Assembly (NCBI GenBank): GCA_023614405.1
Contig: CM042688.1
Coordinates: 382,279,331 to 382,343,330 of the forward strand
Length of the DNA stretch: 64,000 nt
Direction of reading: 5' to 3'
Source: Avena insularis
Lineage: Eukaryota; Streptophyta; Magnoliopsida; Poales; Poaceae
Part shown: piece after piece, positions 12,714-24,379 of the stretch
Position numbering within the stretch: position 1 is the first letter of the stretch
Layout: the number at the start of each line of letters is the position of its first letter
Program-made: the position numbers and the translations under genes
Notes under the pieces: generated by a model
The model's database searches: none
What the model was told of the DNA's origin: nothing
Seen by the model: the letters and a program-made list of their open reading frames with translations, nothing else

Positions 12714-13376
12714 ATGTCGCAATCGACGCACAACCCACTACAGGGCGTCTAGAGAAAGGTCGATGATGACGTTTTGAATGAAATCTCTATGCATCTGGAC
12801 ACTACCAGCGCCGCCTGGCTGGCCGCCTGATTTAAGGTGTTGTACCGCAAATTCGCGAGCGAAAAAGGTATCAGAGGCCCAAACGACCACTTCAGGACAT
12901 TCGTCCCCTACAACGATGTCTACGACCACATAATCTGGTGCTTTCATGGCCAGCAAGTCTGCATGGATCCAGGATGTCAGTTCATCACCTTGTCAATAGA
13001 GCTAACACCTATGGTAGAGCTCGTCCGCCACCTCAGAGTTACCCACTCGTGGACTACGCCCATAATGCCCTATAGCCACAAACACTGGGAGCCATCTAAG
13101 CCAGTGCCCACATGGGGCTCACGGAGAGCGAATTTCATCGGCATCGGGAAATAGGGCACCGTGTTCGTCGCCCAAATTGATGGCCACACCATAGAGATCG
13201 TCATATCCCCCACGTTCGTCAGTTCAGGGGCGTGCGAATCGCCGCAGTACAAGGTGAAGCTTTGGTCATTGTCTCTGTGGCATGAGCTCCATGCGGTCGG
13301 AATGGTGGTGACATCAGAGCTGACGAGCAGGCCATCGTCGGCCGAAGTCGCCCTGGAAGAGCTCAGGTCGTACTAG
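12714..13376 (+). pseudogene. F-box-like protein pseudogene
   Basis: One reading frame runs from ATG at 12714 to TAG at 13374 (221 codons) and is broken by in-frame stops at 12750 (TAG), 12828 (TGA) and 13152 (TAG), with no frameshift needed. Just after the first stop it reads DDDVLNEISMHLD, which matches the start of grass F-box proteins (DDVL.EI..RLD); in intact relatives the F-box binds SKP1 in an SCF ubiquitin ligase. The remainder, including PYNDVYDHIIWCFHG, was not assigned to a named C-terminal domain. The G+C content is higher than in the surrounding DNA, as in a former coding region. The three stops make a working protein very unlikely. Confidence 0.6.
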
Positions 13377-15264
13377 GCGCAGCCGCGCTGTTACCACAAG
13401 TTTCAAAAGTGAGATAAAACATCTAAATATTCTTTGTGATGATCAGAATGTTAAGCTATGTAACGTCGTACTAATTAATTTCTACTTTATGTCGGTGACC
13501 GATTCAATTTGTATGGGGAGAGGTGGAACAAGTTTGCGGCAATGTATACCTATTTCCAATGTATGATGCTGACATGGTAGGTCCATAGGCGATGGTGTGA
13601 CAAGGAAAGGGTAATAGGAAGGAAAGAAAGTGCTACCCGACCAGCACTTGGCACACTATTGCGTTATGCCGAGTATTTTGTATGGAGGTCTTAACTTGCT
13701 ACTGCTAATCTATTTTGTAGTATACATATGTACTGGTACTTGTTCAGATCGACCGATCGAGTGCTGAATATGGACCCTATTTCCTTATGAGTCATGACCT
13801 TGCTACAACTATTCAATTTCAATGTCTGCATTGCTGAACCTGTCATTTCTTTTGGCCATTGTCTCTACTGCTGAATCGGTCACTTTGAAATGCTGCTAAG
13901 TCTGTCAAGTGGTGCTGAATATGAACTAGGAATCTGTGGATATTTTTTGTCTTATTCTGTACTGCTCAAGCTTCAAATGCTACTCAATCTGTCAAGTGTT
14001 ATGTCGTTACTATTACTAAGGTATTTTCTAGAACTAATACTGATGTACTGGTACTTGTTTAGATCAAGTGCATTAGATGGTCATGCTTTTCTTTTTAAAC
14101 TTGGGTTTGTCACAATCTAGACGAGGCTTGGGCATTTTGGGATGCATATATAAGGGGGTCACACTGGTATTAATGTGAAGAGGAGGTATGCACACAAAAG
14201 CATACTTGATCTTCAGTTATGCTTGCTCCAATGATCGAGTGTGTTTGGAGAAAAGGGCAAATTGATCGTGTGACAAGGTTTTTAGAGCTGAAACATGAAC
14301 GGGTTATCTCTATACTGCTATTGAGTTTTATTGTCTGTATAGCTGAAACAGACAATTTGGAATGCTGCGAATTGGTCAAGTGTTGCTGAATATGAACTAG
14401 GAATCTATCGATATTTTTTTGGTCTTATTCTGTACTACTGGATCTTTCAAATGCTACTGAATTTGTAAAAAAGTTATGTTGTTGTTGCTGGGCTTCTTGC
14501 ACTAGCGCTTTTGCCTATGTGTCATCAGAACCGTTGGATGTGTTTTGGACAGAAATGAGAGGGTACCAACTGAAGTCATTGGATACAAGTCTAGTTTTGG
14601 CGCACACGATCTATGTCCCTTGTTCTTTAGATACTTTTACATGAATATATGTCAAAAGAATTATCATTTCTTTTTCCCTCCGTTAGTGAGGTCTGTGTTC
14701 TGAATATGGCTGAGCCACATCATAATGCAAATTTTACTAAAGAGGAGGTAAAATCTAGCCCATTCGACCCCTCTTTAGCCCAGAGCAATTTAATTCGGCC
14801 TTGTAGGGGTCAGGGGACTTGCTGACAACAGCCCATTTAAATATTTATCAAGGAGCCCATGGAGAATAGCGCATGGAGTATAGCCCATTGAGTATAGTAG
14901 ATGTAGAATAACCCAAAATGTTTAATTCGACGTTTTTGGAATTGCCCTTTAAAACAAAAACAAAATCCCGCCTACCCATGTTTTTAAGAAACTACTCCAT
15001 TATCTGGCATTTAATAAATTGAGATGTCAGGATTGCTTCCCTTTTATTTTAATAAGAGAGATAACATGGACACATCAAATCTTTTGAAGAAGGCTAATAT
15101 ATAAGTTATAGGTACTATAAAGCTTTTTAATGAGAATGTTCGTCTATGTTGTTTGTCGTTGTGGCAACGCACATGGCTTATATGTGTTTTAAAGTCTTGA
15201 GTTCAATTCTCTATGCTTGACATAAAATTATCTTGGGTTTAAATTTTTTCTTTTAGCAATATTG
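13377..15264. other. Unassigned stretch with a degenerate duplication
   Basis: No gene was recognised. A block at about 13888-14020 (GTGCTGAATATGAACTAGGA, GTCTTATTCTGTACT) is repeated imperfectly at about 14362-14490, with a different 340 bp between the copies. The first copy contains an open frame of 76 codons (13890-14120) with no known motif. Confidence 0.45.
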
Positions 15265-16830
15265 CTTCATGGAGAGGCTGGCATCACGGGCCCACTAGCC
15301 TTCAGCATCCCTCGAGTTTAATGGTCGGGTTTGAAAAAGTTAAATACTTGTACAAAGAGGCTGGCATCGGTAACCCACCTGCTAGAACATACGAGACTGC
15401 ATCTGGGACCCACAAGCCAGAACATACCAAAGAGGCTGACATGGGGGCCTCAGCAGCAAGACCATACATGACTGCCACATCGAACAACGTTGCCAAGGTC
15501 AAAACTGTGGACACGCGGCCAAAAAAAAGTCCATCATACCCATGTTTGATTTACAAAGAGACTGGCATGTGGGACCCAATAGTGCGGCCTTATACAGGTT
15601 CTGCCTCAACCGACATTGCCAAGTTCGAAACAGGGAGGCGCGAGCGAGAAAAAAGTCCAGCATGCACACGTTTCTTCTAATGAGAGGCTCACATGAGGGA
15701 CCCAACAGCCTACAAAAAACAACAAAAAATCCATCATACACACGTTTCTTCTAATGAGTGGATGACATGTGGGGCCCTGCATAATGATTAAACGATAGAC
15801 GCAGCAAGCAATGCTATCAAGTTCAAGGGAAAAAGTTCTACCATACACACGATGTGGAAAAAATTCCACATGTCATCCTCTCATTAGAAGAAACGTGTGT
15901 ATGATGGAATTTTTTCCTTCACTAGCGCTACCCCGTTCTGAGTTGATTGCGCTGCTCGATGCATCTACCGTTTAACCAACCTCCTGAGCCCAACATGTCA
16001 TACTCTCATTAGAAGAAACGTGTGTATGATGGATATTTTTTCCTTGGATCGTGCTACCCCGTTCCGAGTTGATAGCGCTGCTCGACGCATCTACTGTTTA
16101 ACCAACCTCCTGAGCCCCACGTGTCATCCTCTCATTAGAAGAAACATGTGTATGATGAATTTTTTCCTTGGCTAGGGCTACCCTGTTCCGAACTTGATAG
16201 CGTTGTTCGATGCATCTACCATCTAATCACGATGCTGGGCCCCACATGTCATCCTCCCATTAGAAGAAACGTGTGTATGATGGATTTTTTACCCTCTATC
16301 GCGCCTTCGTGTTCTGAACTTGATAGCGTTGCTCGCTGCATCAGCTATTTATTCAGGATGGTGGGTCCCTTATGTCAGCCTCACATTAGAAGAATTGTCG
16401 GTATGATGGAATTTTTTTCTTCTCTAGCGCTACCCTGTTCCGAACTAGATAGTGTTGCTTGACGAATCTACCATTTGCTCACGCTGCTTGGTCCCCCATT
16501 TCATCCTCTCATTACAAGAAACGTGTGCATGCTGCACTTTTTTATCGCTCGCGCCTCCCTGTTTTGAACTAGCAACGTTGCTCGATGCAGCATCTGTATA
16601 AGGTCGCGCTACTGGGTCCCACATATCAGCCTCTCTATAATGAAACATTGATTGCTCGATGCAACATTTGTATAAGGTCTTTGTTGGGTCCAACATGTCA
16701 ACGTCTCTGCAAATGCAAAGTGTGTATGATGCACTGCGCTGATTTGACCTTGGCAACGTTGCTGGGTCCCAGATGTCAGCCTTCTCTGTGTAAGAAACGT
16801 GTGTATGCTAGAAAAAATGTAAAAGAACGA
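15265..16830. repeat. Large palindrome of about 125 bp tandem units
   Basis: To the right of 15864 a unit of about 125 bp recurs, anchored by AGAAGAAACGTGTGTATGATG and variants near 15887, 16011, 16136, 16260, 16386 and 16512, with decayed copies to about 16800. To the left the same unit is inverted, with CATACACACGTTTCTTCTAA near 15733 and older copies back to about 15350. At the centre ATGTGGAA (15852-15859) and TTCCACAT (15864-15871) form a perfect 8 bp stem around AAAA. A transcript of either strand would fold into a long hairpin. Open frames inside it only mirror the repeat. The class is unknown; subterminal repeats of a transposon or an siRNA-producing inverted repeat are possible. Confidence 0.7.
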
Positions 16831-16941
16831 TAGGGATTATACTATATATTATATATTTATATTGAAAAAACTAGGAAGCAAACACAAGACTTCAACAAAT
16901 GGGAAGCGCGTGTGCTTCCACTACGCCAGAACCATCTATGC

Positions 16942-16970
16942 CACTACTAGAAAAGATTACATTTAGAAAT
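16942..16970 (+). mobile_element. Candidate CACTA transposon terminus
   Basis: CACTACTAGAAAAGATTACA matches the start of many Triticeae CACTA elements. No inverted partner (TTCTAGTAGTG) was found by eye in the window, so this may be a lone end or chance. Confidence 0.3.
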
Positions 16971-17229
16971 GTTGAAATCACTTAAAATTAAAAGGCAGCA
17001 ACCCTGACGACTTGCCATAAAAAATGCTAAATGCTCTGTACAAATACAACATGGGTAGGAGAAGCTTGTCCTATACTTTATTAGAATGGCACGAAAATAC
17101 TAAATTAAAACGATTTTGGGCGATAAAAAAATAACTTGGGTCCAATCTTGTGAACCAATGGGCTTCTTATTGTGGGCTCCTTACCGAAACTTCTTCCGTG
17201 TGTTTCAAGCTTAAACAACCAAGTAATAA

Positions 17230-17490
17230 TGTGTTGAGGGTTGGCGGCCCACAGCCAACCTAAACCCGGAAGGATAAATTAGCTAGGTTTTGGGCCACAG
17301 TTGTGTAGAATGTAGTACTATTTTATAATAACCTCCTCACTGAAAATTCAATGTACTCAATATGTCGCGGGTCGGCAGTCCACCTGACCCGGCAGGCTAA
17401 ATTTGCAAGGTTTAGGGCCAGTGTTGGTTCGAATATGCAATCTTTTCACTAGGTCCTTAGTGAAAATTCAATGTAGTTCGTATCCCATCC
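17230..17490. repeat. Tandem duplication of about 130 bp
   Basis: Two copies begin near 17238 and 17368 (GGGTTGGCGGCCCACAG and GGGTCGGCAGTCCACCTG) and both end in TGAAAATTCAATGTA. A weaker third copy may start near 17650. The rest of 16970-17870 shows no gene. Confidence 0.55.
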
Positions 17491-17873
17491 TCCAAAAAAA
17501 ATGCAGTTGGTACCCTAAAAAATATATACTCTGCTCACCACAAAAGGCTAATTAAGGTTTTTTCTTTTGAAACAAGAGTATGTGAAGTTTTTTGTCCGAA
17601 GTGGGGTTGAAATATTCATTTTCATAGGTTGAGTAGTAAAAATATATTGTACTGAAGGTCGATGGTCCACCTGATTTGGTTGTACCTACGCCGAATCCAA
17701 AAGAATGAAGTTGGAAATGGAGAAAAGTGACCGATATTACGCCTTATTATACATAGCAAACATAGCGAGGAACTTGGGCAGCGCAGGATTCGAACATGGA
17801 AAGTACTAGAGGGAGTTTGAATGATTGACATAAAATCGTGTCATATCAAGTCTTACAGCACGCAATCATCTTT

Positions 17874-18098
17874 TCAGCAAAGGATATATTTAGAGATGGT
17901 TTCGGTGGCTTTGAATTGGCCTAAGTGCCCAATCGATTTGACGTACTCAAAACCTTGTAATCCTACCATATAAACTGTTGGCGATAGACACACGGTGGCC
18001 TTGACTTTCCTAGCCGCAGACAACTCGGGTAAGCACCAGCTTAAACCGATCACTCGAAGTTGTATGCTTTCGTATGATGAAATTAGTATATGCCGCAA
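17874..18098 (-). pseudogene. Unidentified possible gene fragment
   Basis: An open frame of 74 codons contains LSWCLPELS, KVKATVCLSPTVYMVGL and EYVKSIGHLGQF, which looks like real protein rather than low-complexity noise. No family was recognised. There is no obvious start, upstream exon or partner domain nearby. It lies on the same strand as the two F-box pseudogenes to the right but has no clear link with them. Confidence 0.25.
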
Positions 18099-18904
18099 TT
18101 AGCGCCAACATGTGGCATTGTCAACATGCAAAAAGGCTCAGAATTCATACATTTAGTTCATAGTTTCGAACACAATAATACAACCAGTTTGTACACTAGC
18201 ACAGACAGTACAATGTCATCACATTAGAGCTTGAATTGTTCATGTCACATCAGAGATTGAGTTGTTCATTTCACATACAGAAGAATGAGAAAGGTTACAT
18301 ACTGTATTGAACAAGTAATTTCACGGTAGCGCAAAAAGTATGCCATGTATGAGAGACAATATGGGGTCTGTGTAAACAATTTTTATTTTTTGGAAGGGTG
18401 TGCATTAACTCTCTTTTTTTAGAATTTCAGCATACATTTGCAGCTATCATCCTAGGGCATCTCGGCCTGTTTTGGCGTACAGAGCCAAGATCAATTATGA
18501 CCCAGTTAAGGCATGTTTCGTGGCCCTATAAGAAGCAATGACCTACTTTTCCCTGTTCACTAAGAGGAAAGAAGGAATATTCCTCTCAAAACACAAAGTT
18601 GCACGAGGTGCGATGGTTAAAAAAAATGCATGAGTCACGTATATACTACAAGCCAGTAACAGTACTGAAAACTATAGTACAGAAATCACGCTACGAAATA
18701 AGCACGGCTACATGGATTATAACATGGAAGGCAATACTAAATAAAAAAGCACGGCAGGGATCATATAAAGTGATTCAAGCTGGCCACTAAAACTAGTGTA
18801 CTAACAGTCAACTATTGAACTACGATGCAAAAAAAGATGACACAACGATACACCAGAAAGATCCACAGCTCAGTCTAGGGACGACACAACAAGCATAGCA
18901 AACC

Positions 18905-21152
18905 TTAACTAGGCCTAAACCAAATTACCGCCTGTCGCACAGAGTTCCAACCATCTTTGGGAAGGCTGATAACTAGCACAGGCTCACCTTCAGTTGGCTG
19001 CAGGTTGCAGCATTTAACAGGGAATTGTATTCTGTGAAATCTGATGTATGTTGTGTACACACAGTTTTTCCTCATGAATGGGAACAATGTGCCATCAGCA
19101 GCCTTGCATCCGCGTTTCTTCATCATCTTGTCAATGATTAGATATTTGAGACCAAGAAACAGAGAGTTGTCCCCTAGGCTATTAACCTGCCTCCAAACGA
19201 TGACCCCTGGAGGTCCAGCAGAGCTAGGATCCTCTTCAACAATGTAGACATGAGAGGCAAGATATAGGCGTAGGTTAGTCCTATTTCGAGGATGATGAAT
19301 GATTTCACCCTCTTCGCCATGGGAAACTCCCATGCCATATGTTGTAATTATGATCATCAAGCGTTCACCATTAGCCGATCGAGCAAGGAACCACATGCCT
19401 GGCCGATCATTCAGAATAGGTGCTAGGATTACAAACGGAAGCTCCTTGTTTCCTGCAACATCCGAATTCGAGACAAAAAGTGCATTACTAGCATACATAT
19501 TCTAACACCAGCATTGTTCATTGTTCATGATAACAATGTGAATAGGAAAATCCTGACAATAATATTACTCAATAAATTAACAACATTAGGAATTGCATTT
19601 CTTACTTTGCTATTATGAACATTTGGATTTCTTGCTTATCTTAGTTTCCTAGTTGTTGTAAGTTTCAAAAGAGTAAGCGCCACTTTTTTTAATAAAGAGG
19701 CATGTCCACTTGAATCCTATAGGATTAGATGCCTGCAGTATTTTGGATCAAGTGGTGTTTGATTACACGGGAAGACCAAAGGAATTATACAAAGAGGTTG
19801 GAGTGGATGGAAATTTTCCTCCAAAATAGAGTGCAAAGGAATCATTTGAAGCAATTCGTAAGGATTATACTCTTCCGAATCAACAACATTTTATATAATT
19901 TTTTTCTAAGGATCCAAATCCTACAAAAATCCTACAGAATTCCTCTGAATCCCAAGGCAAAATCCAAAAAGGAAAGATTGGTGTCCTACAAAAATCCTAT
20001 GTGATTCCTATAATCCGAGGAGGGCCTAAAAGTATAAACATATAATGAAACCTGGTTTCACCGTGTTGCGCTCACAAATTGAGATGCTGGTTAATAATAC
20101 ATTTCATATTTCGACAATGAACGAACTTAGTAGTGCAGGCATATTACTGGTACTAATTCATTACTGGTAATGGTTCATTCATTTTTTAGGACATAAAGCA
20201 TGTGCTCATTCAATCATACGAAAGGTAAAACATAAACAAGGTAGTTAAAGAACAACTTCACTGAATCGCTCGTAATGTATCATCATGGAACTAGAATTAC
20301 CTTTCGATGTGGGATCCAGCAGTAGGTGCAGCCTTGACTTGTGACCACAAAAATGAGGCCACCGTGTTCAATTTCATCATAGTATTATCGTCTTCCAAGA
20401 CCTGAATGCTCTAGACATCTCCAAACTTGGCTATCGCCTTCCTGGTAGGTGATTTCACCATCGAACAACGCGAGGAGCTTATAGGATATGTAACCCCCAA
20501 CTTCTGTGGGCACTCTGCAGATTACTATCTTCAACAGCTCAAGAGATCCATCCCACGATGTATTAAACTTTTCTCCATACCTGCGGATTCGCCAAAAAAA
20601 ACTTTTGAAATGTGGATGAGTTCAGAAATGACTACATATAACTGGGGGAACCGTAGCTGGCTAGTAGAATTACAGGTTATATTGTGGATGTGAGGCGGCC
20701 GCAAAGTCACAAGTATACGTCGATGGAAGGTCAATTACTCGATAGCTTTAGATGTTCGCTAGGCACCACGCCCCGCGCTGGTCCACCACGGCGAGCCAGT
20801 CGTCGTTCATGCTAACCCAGAATTTTTCGTGCATGAAGGGAAGGATGGCGGTGCGCCGAGGATGGTCGAGGGGCACCACGTCGTACATCGTGTCATGCAG
20901 ACGATGTACCCTCGTATTGCCATAGTGCTCGTCGAACTAATAAACAGGCTGAGGCATCAGTAGGCAGGGTTCATTCCAATGGTGAATAGTCCATTTTGTA
21001 CCTTCGTTGTTGGCGATACGATCGTATAGCAGCCTGCAACATGCGGCTAGCCTGACGGTGATGGAAATGTCCAGACGCTGAACGATGAGGTCGACATCGT
21101 CCGTGCTGAGTTGATCCCACTTGCATCGCCCGCTGAGCTTCGAATCGGCCAT
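18905..21152 (-). pseudogene. F-box/DUF295 pseudogene A
   Basis: The gene starts at ATG 21152 and ends at TAA 18905-18907. Exon 1 has an N-terminal F-box (WDQLSTDDVDLIVQRLDI, then LAACCRLLYDRI) followed by the DUF295 part, with FWVSMNDDWLAVVDQRGAWC and later IVICRVPTEVGG. A donor follows at 20300 (AAG/GTAATT), and exon 2 starts near 19452 after TTGCAG, giving ELPFVILAPILNDRPGMW and the usual C-terminal end IWFRPS. The intron is about 850 bp and holds a MITE-like insertion. Breaks seen: in-frame stops at 20937-20939, 20748-20750 and 20670-20672, further ones around 20600-20660, one TAA about 20370, and a one-base deletion near the end of exon 1 relative to gene B. Intact relatives are thought to be SCF ubiquitin-ligase subunits. 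The 197 codons of exon 2 are still fully open. Confidence 0.8.
19685..20035. mobile_element. MITE-like insertion in the intron of pseudogene A
   Basis: The left side has GAATCCTATAGGATTAG and the right side CCTATGTGATTCCTATAATC followed by GAGGAGGGCC. These TCCTATAGGATT words facing inward with an AGGCCCTCC end are seen in small TIR elements in grass introns. Exact ends and target duplication are not resolved. Confidence 0.4.
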
Positions 21153-21159
21153 CACAGCC

Positions 21160-22270
21160 GGATGGATTTAGGCGGATGCCAAGTGCGGCTGGGGTTTTCT
21201 ACAGGAGGAGGAGAGCGTTAGAAGAGAGAGCATGGGCGGTGTAGGGACTGGGGAAGAAGATGGAGAGGCAAAGAAAAAAACGAGGGAGGAGATTTTACTT
21301 TCTTGCTGTGTCTAGTCAACAGTAGCATCGAGGACACCGTTGCCTAGGCTTCACTGTATGTTAGACTAGCATGCCACGCAGCTAGTAATTTCACAATACT
21401 CCTACTTACTACGTATCAGAGGTGCAGTATTGTGTAGTCACATCAGTTTGACCAGAGGGTTTTCTTTTTACAGCTTTCATTTTAACATAGTGTACTAGTA
21501 TTTTCAACAGAATATAGGAGGACGAACTACTACTAGTAGTAGTAGCCGCGACATGGACACATGTTCTTTCATCTTGTTCCCCTACATGCATAACTCATAG
21601 CACAGAACCGAAAATATATACACCGGATATAATGCACAGTACAGGTGTGTCCGTGGTATTTTTTGCATGTTACATGTGCTCATATATGTTCTTGTACAAG
21701 GTACAAGGAATTACACGTGTACAACATGCAGCCGCGCAGCAAAATGAGAGATGTGCAAGAACGCCAGATTTCGCTCAAGTCAGGCAACGTGCATGACTTT
21801 GTGTGGCTCTGATTCACTAACATGTGGGCCCTGTTAAGGTCCGCTCCACCTGCTAGTGAGAATCTTCATGCACCATGCGCTTGGAGCCACTAGGTACGTC
21901 CACGACGGAAATTACAATTTGCAACTAGCTGCACCAGTACAAGCTGTTGCATGTGGCACTTCCAAGTTTTCAGAAAATGTGAAATAAATCATGAACATAG
22001 ATCATATTTATATAGTTCATCTACGAATTTCCATCCCAAAAATATTAGTAGTACATGGCCTGGCCACCACACAATGAACAAATGAACACAAAATATTGTC
22101 TGCTTAGGTTTTTTCTTTTTCATTGACACATGTCACATAAGATCTTATTGTGGTACCGAATATTGTAGATACACAAGATACAACATAGCCAATGTTCCAG
22201 ATTTATTTCACATTTTTTGAGAACTCGAAAGTGCAACAAATAATAAAGGGGTGCGGGCATACAGAATGAG
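21160..22270. other. Spacer between the two F-box pseudogenes
   Basis: No gene or clear mobile element was recognised. The part near 21180-21310 is the likely former leader or promoter of pseudogene A; a short (TAG)n run lies at about 21525-21550. Confidence 0.4.
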
Positions 22271-22420
22271 TTTGATCAAATCACAGGCCTTGCACTACAT
22301 TGCGGCGAAATGAGTGTTAGAGTACAACAAGTTAAAGGCTGAGGCCATACGATACAAACAAGTTGAAGGAAATAATTCAAGATACGCAAAGCCCTATTCC
22401 ATATGATCTCTCTTGAACCG

Positions 22421-23883
22421 TTAATTATGCCGGTTCCAATCCTTCGCGTTGGCCAAGCTTGGGATGAACCACAACGGAGTCTGCCGCCAATTCCAGCCAA
22501 TGTTTTTTTGGGGAAATTCCAGCCAATGTTGGTTGAGAAACCAACAGTAGCGTCTTGAGCATTCATACTTATGCGGCATATTTCAGGACAAATATTAAAT
22601 CCACCAAGAATAACTGCATGCAGCAAGGTGTATAAACAGTTGCTCCTTGTTAGATCTCTAGGGCCAAGTCCTGCCGCGCCAACTAGAATGGTAATTGGAT
22701 AGTTCAATCCAAGAAAGATAAAAAATGCTCCAAGGTCTAAAACCCTCCGCCATTGCCTCAGTGGAAGTAACCTACTAGTGTCAATCGAGAACACATGGGA
22801 GAAAAACCCAGTAGAATAGATGTGAATATTGCGGTCGTGATGATAACGAACATTTTCAGTCACAAGATAACTAGTGTCATACCGCCTAGCACTAAGGCCC
22901 ATAGTATTGATTAGAATAAGGCTACCACCATCAGGAGATCTTGCTAACCACCACAGATCATGACTGTACTCACGATTACCGTCTAATTGAGGTGGCCCCG
23001 GAAGATGCACAGGACCTTGCAAGGAAAGCACATTGAGAGGTTAGCTGAGCAAAATTTGAATGATGAAGCTTGAAAATTTAAGGATGGAAATTTTACCCCA
23101 TGCCCAAGGATCCCATGCATAAACATTGCCAATCTGAGTTACAGCATAGACAACTCCATTTTGGATAATTTCATCGCGGTACCTGAACATGCTGAAATAG
23201 TTCTCAAGAACCATCCACATACCATGAGAACCATCAATGAAGGCAATTACCGTGTCCAAGATGGCCAGGACAGAGAAATCCTTTTAGTTCCCAGCAGCTA
23301 TGGGAACTCGGCAAATGGCTTTCTTTAGTAGATTAGTAGGCTGACCAGCCGCGATAAACTTAAGTACCTCGGGTGTGGCCTCAAAATCGAAGATCGCTAA
23401 TAGAGGAATCTGGCGACGAGTGAACATATTCACAAGCTCCCAGTTCCAGGCGAGGCCAACAGTGGCGATCCAATCTCCATGGGCGCCTGCCCACTTCTTA
23501 CCCTCACAATCTGGCATCACAACATCGGAGGAGGACCTGTCTAGCGGCGTAAGCTCGCACAAGGTCCACCCGAACTTCTTCTGTGGCTTCTGCTTGCCCC
23601 TGCTGCAATAGTAGCTTCCCCTGTAGAACTGCTTCATGCAATTGTCGCGGTAGAAGACATTGTACTCACGCGGTACCTCAGTTGATTGAGAGTGAAGAAC
23701 ACAAGGGAGACCAAATGGATGAGATTTCGACCGGGATGCACTATGTGTTGCTGAGTAAACATAACGTTTGTAGCAGGCGGCGAGGCTCGCGACGGTGATG
23801 ACATCGCATCTAGCAGAGATTTCTTCAAGGGGGCCATCGGGAAACACCCTAAAAGTGTCACTGTCATCGATCAATTGGGCCAT
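22421..23883 (-). pseudogene. F-box/DUF295 pseudogene B
   Basis: ATG at 23883 opens exon 1 (to 23097) with an F-box-like start (FPDGPLEEISARCDVITVAS) and DUF295 sequence such as GAHGDWIATVGLAWNWELVN, CRVPIAAGN and VVYAVTQIGNVYAWDP. The donor is GTAAAA at 23096-23095; the acceptor TTGCAAG is followed by exon 2 from 23015, in the matching phase (one G plus GT). Exon 2 has LWWLARSPDGGSL and ends at TAA 22421-22423. Two breaks: an in-frame TAA at 23284-23286 in the middle of exon 1, and a 26-base duplication at 22489-22530 that shifts the frame just before the C-terminus. Without those two breaks the gene would encode a normal-length DUF295 protein, so inactivation looks more recent than in pseudogene A. 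The layout is the same as A, which suggests a tandem duplicate. Confidence 0.82.
22489..22530. repeat. 16 bp direct repeat that breaks pseudogene B
   Basis: AATTCCAGCCAATGTT occurs at 22489-22504 and again at 22515-22530, separated by ten bases (TTTTTGGGGA). The net gain of 26 bases shifts the frame of the DUF295 C-terminus. This looks like a templated insertion made during break repair. Confidence 0.75.
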
Positions 23884-23990
23884 CCCGAGGAAGGGGTCGA
23901 GCAGGTGGGGGGCGATGACGTTTGGTTTTGATTGGGGGGTTTTGGAGGAGAGAGCGAGCAGTAGCTGGCAGGGCGAGATAGAAAACAGTC

Positions 23991-24376
23991 TATCAAACTG
24001 GGCGCCAGAGCTAATCCTAAAGCGGCATGGCGGTGTTGGCGCATGCCTGTATTGGTGTGAGAGTGGTAATGGCCGTCGCCGGGATGCTGGAGGTGAAGTG
24101 AGGATGGAGATAGAGGCAAAGAGAAATACGGAATGAAATCAAACCAAGCGTGCCTTCTTTCTCTCTGCTAAATCTATAGTGCCTATCGAACTGGGCTACG
24201 AAGATGCTCCGAATGCAGCATGGCCGTGTTGGCGTGTGCTAATGGTGGGTGAGTGGGGATCAGCGAGAAGATGAAGAGGAAGAGGACGGAGAGCAAAGGA
24301 AAATAGAATAAATCAATTGAAATCGTACTGCCTACTGAGCGTGGTTTTTCTCTCTTCTCTATGTTTCCTGGTGCCT
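23991..24376. repeat. Tandem duplication of 193 bp upstream of pseudogene B
   Basis: TATCAAACTGGG at 23991 and TATCGAACTGGG at 24184 start two units that share GCATGGCGGTGTTGGCG-like sequence and a purine-rich GAAGAGGAAG end. A third start, TATCGAGTAAATAGG, lies 193 bases further on at 24377 but then diverges. The block lies directly upstream of the start codon, in the promoter and leader of pseudogene B. Confidence 0.65.
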
Positions 24377-24379
24377 ATC

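Noticed and set aside
15321..16756. Overlapping open frames with repeated peptides on both strands
   Set aside because: They follow the 125 bp palindromic repeat, whose period allows open frames by chance; no start context or known domain.
23795..24136. 113-codon + strand open frame
   Set aside because: It runs antisense across the start of pseudogene B, whose F-box frame is clearly the real one.
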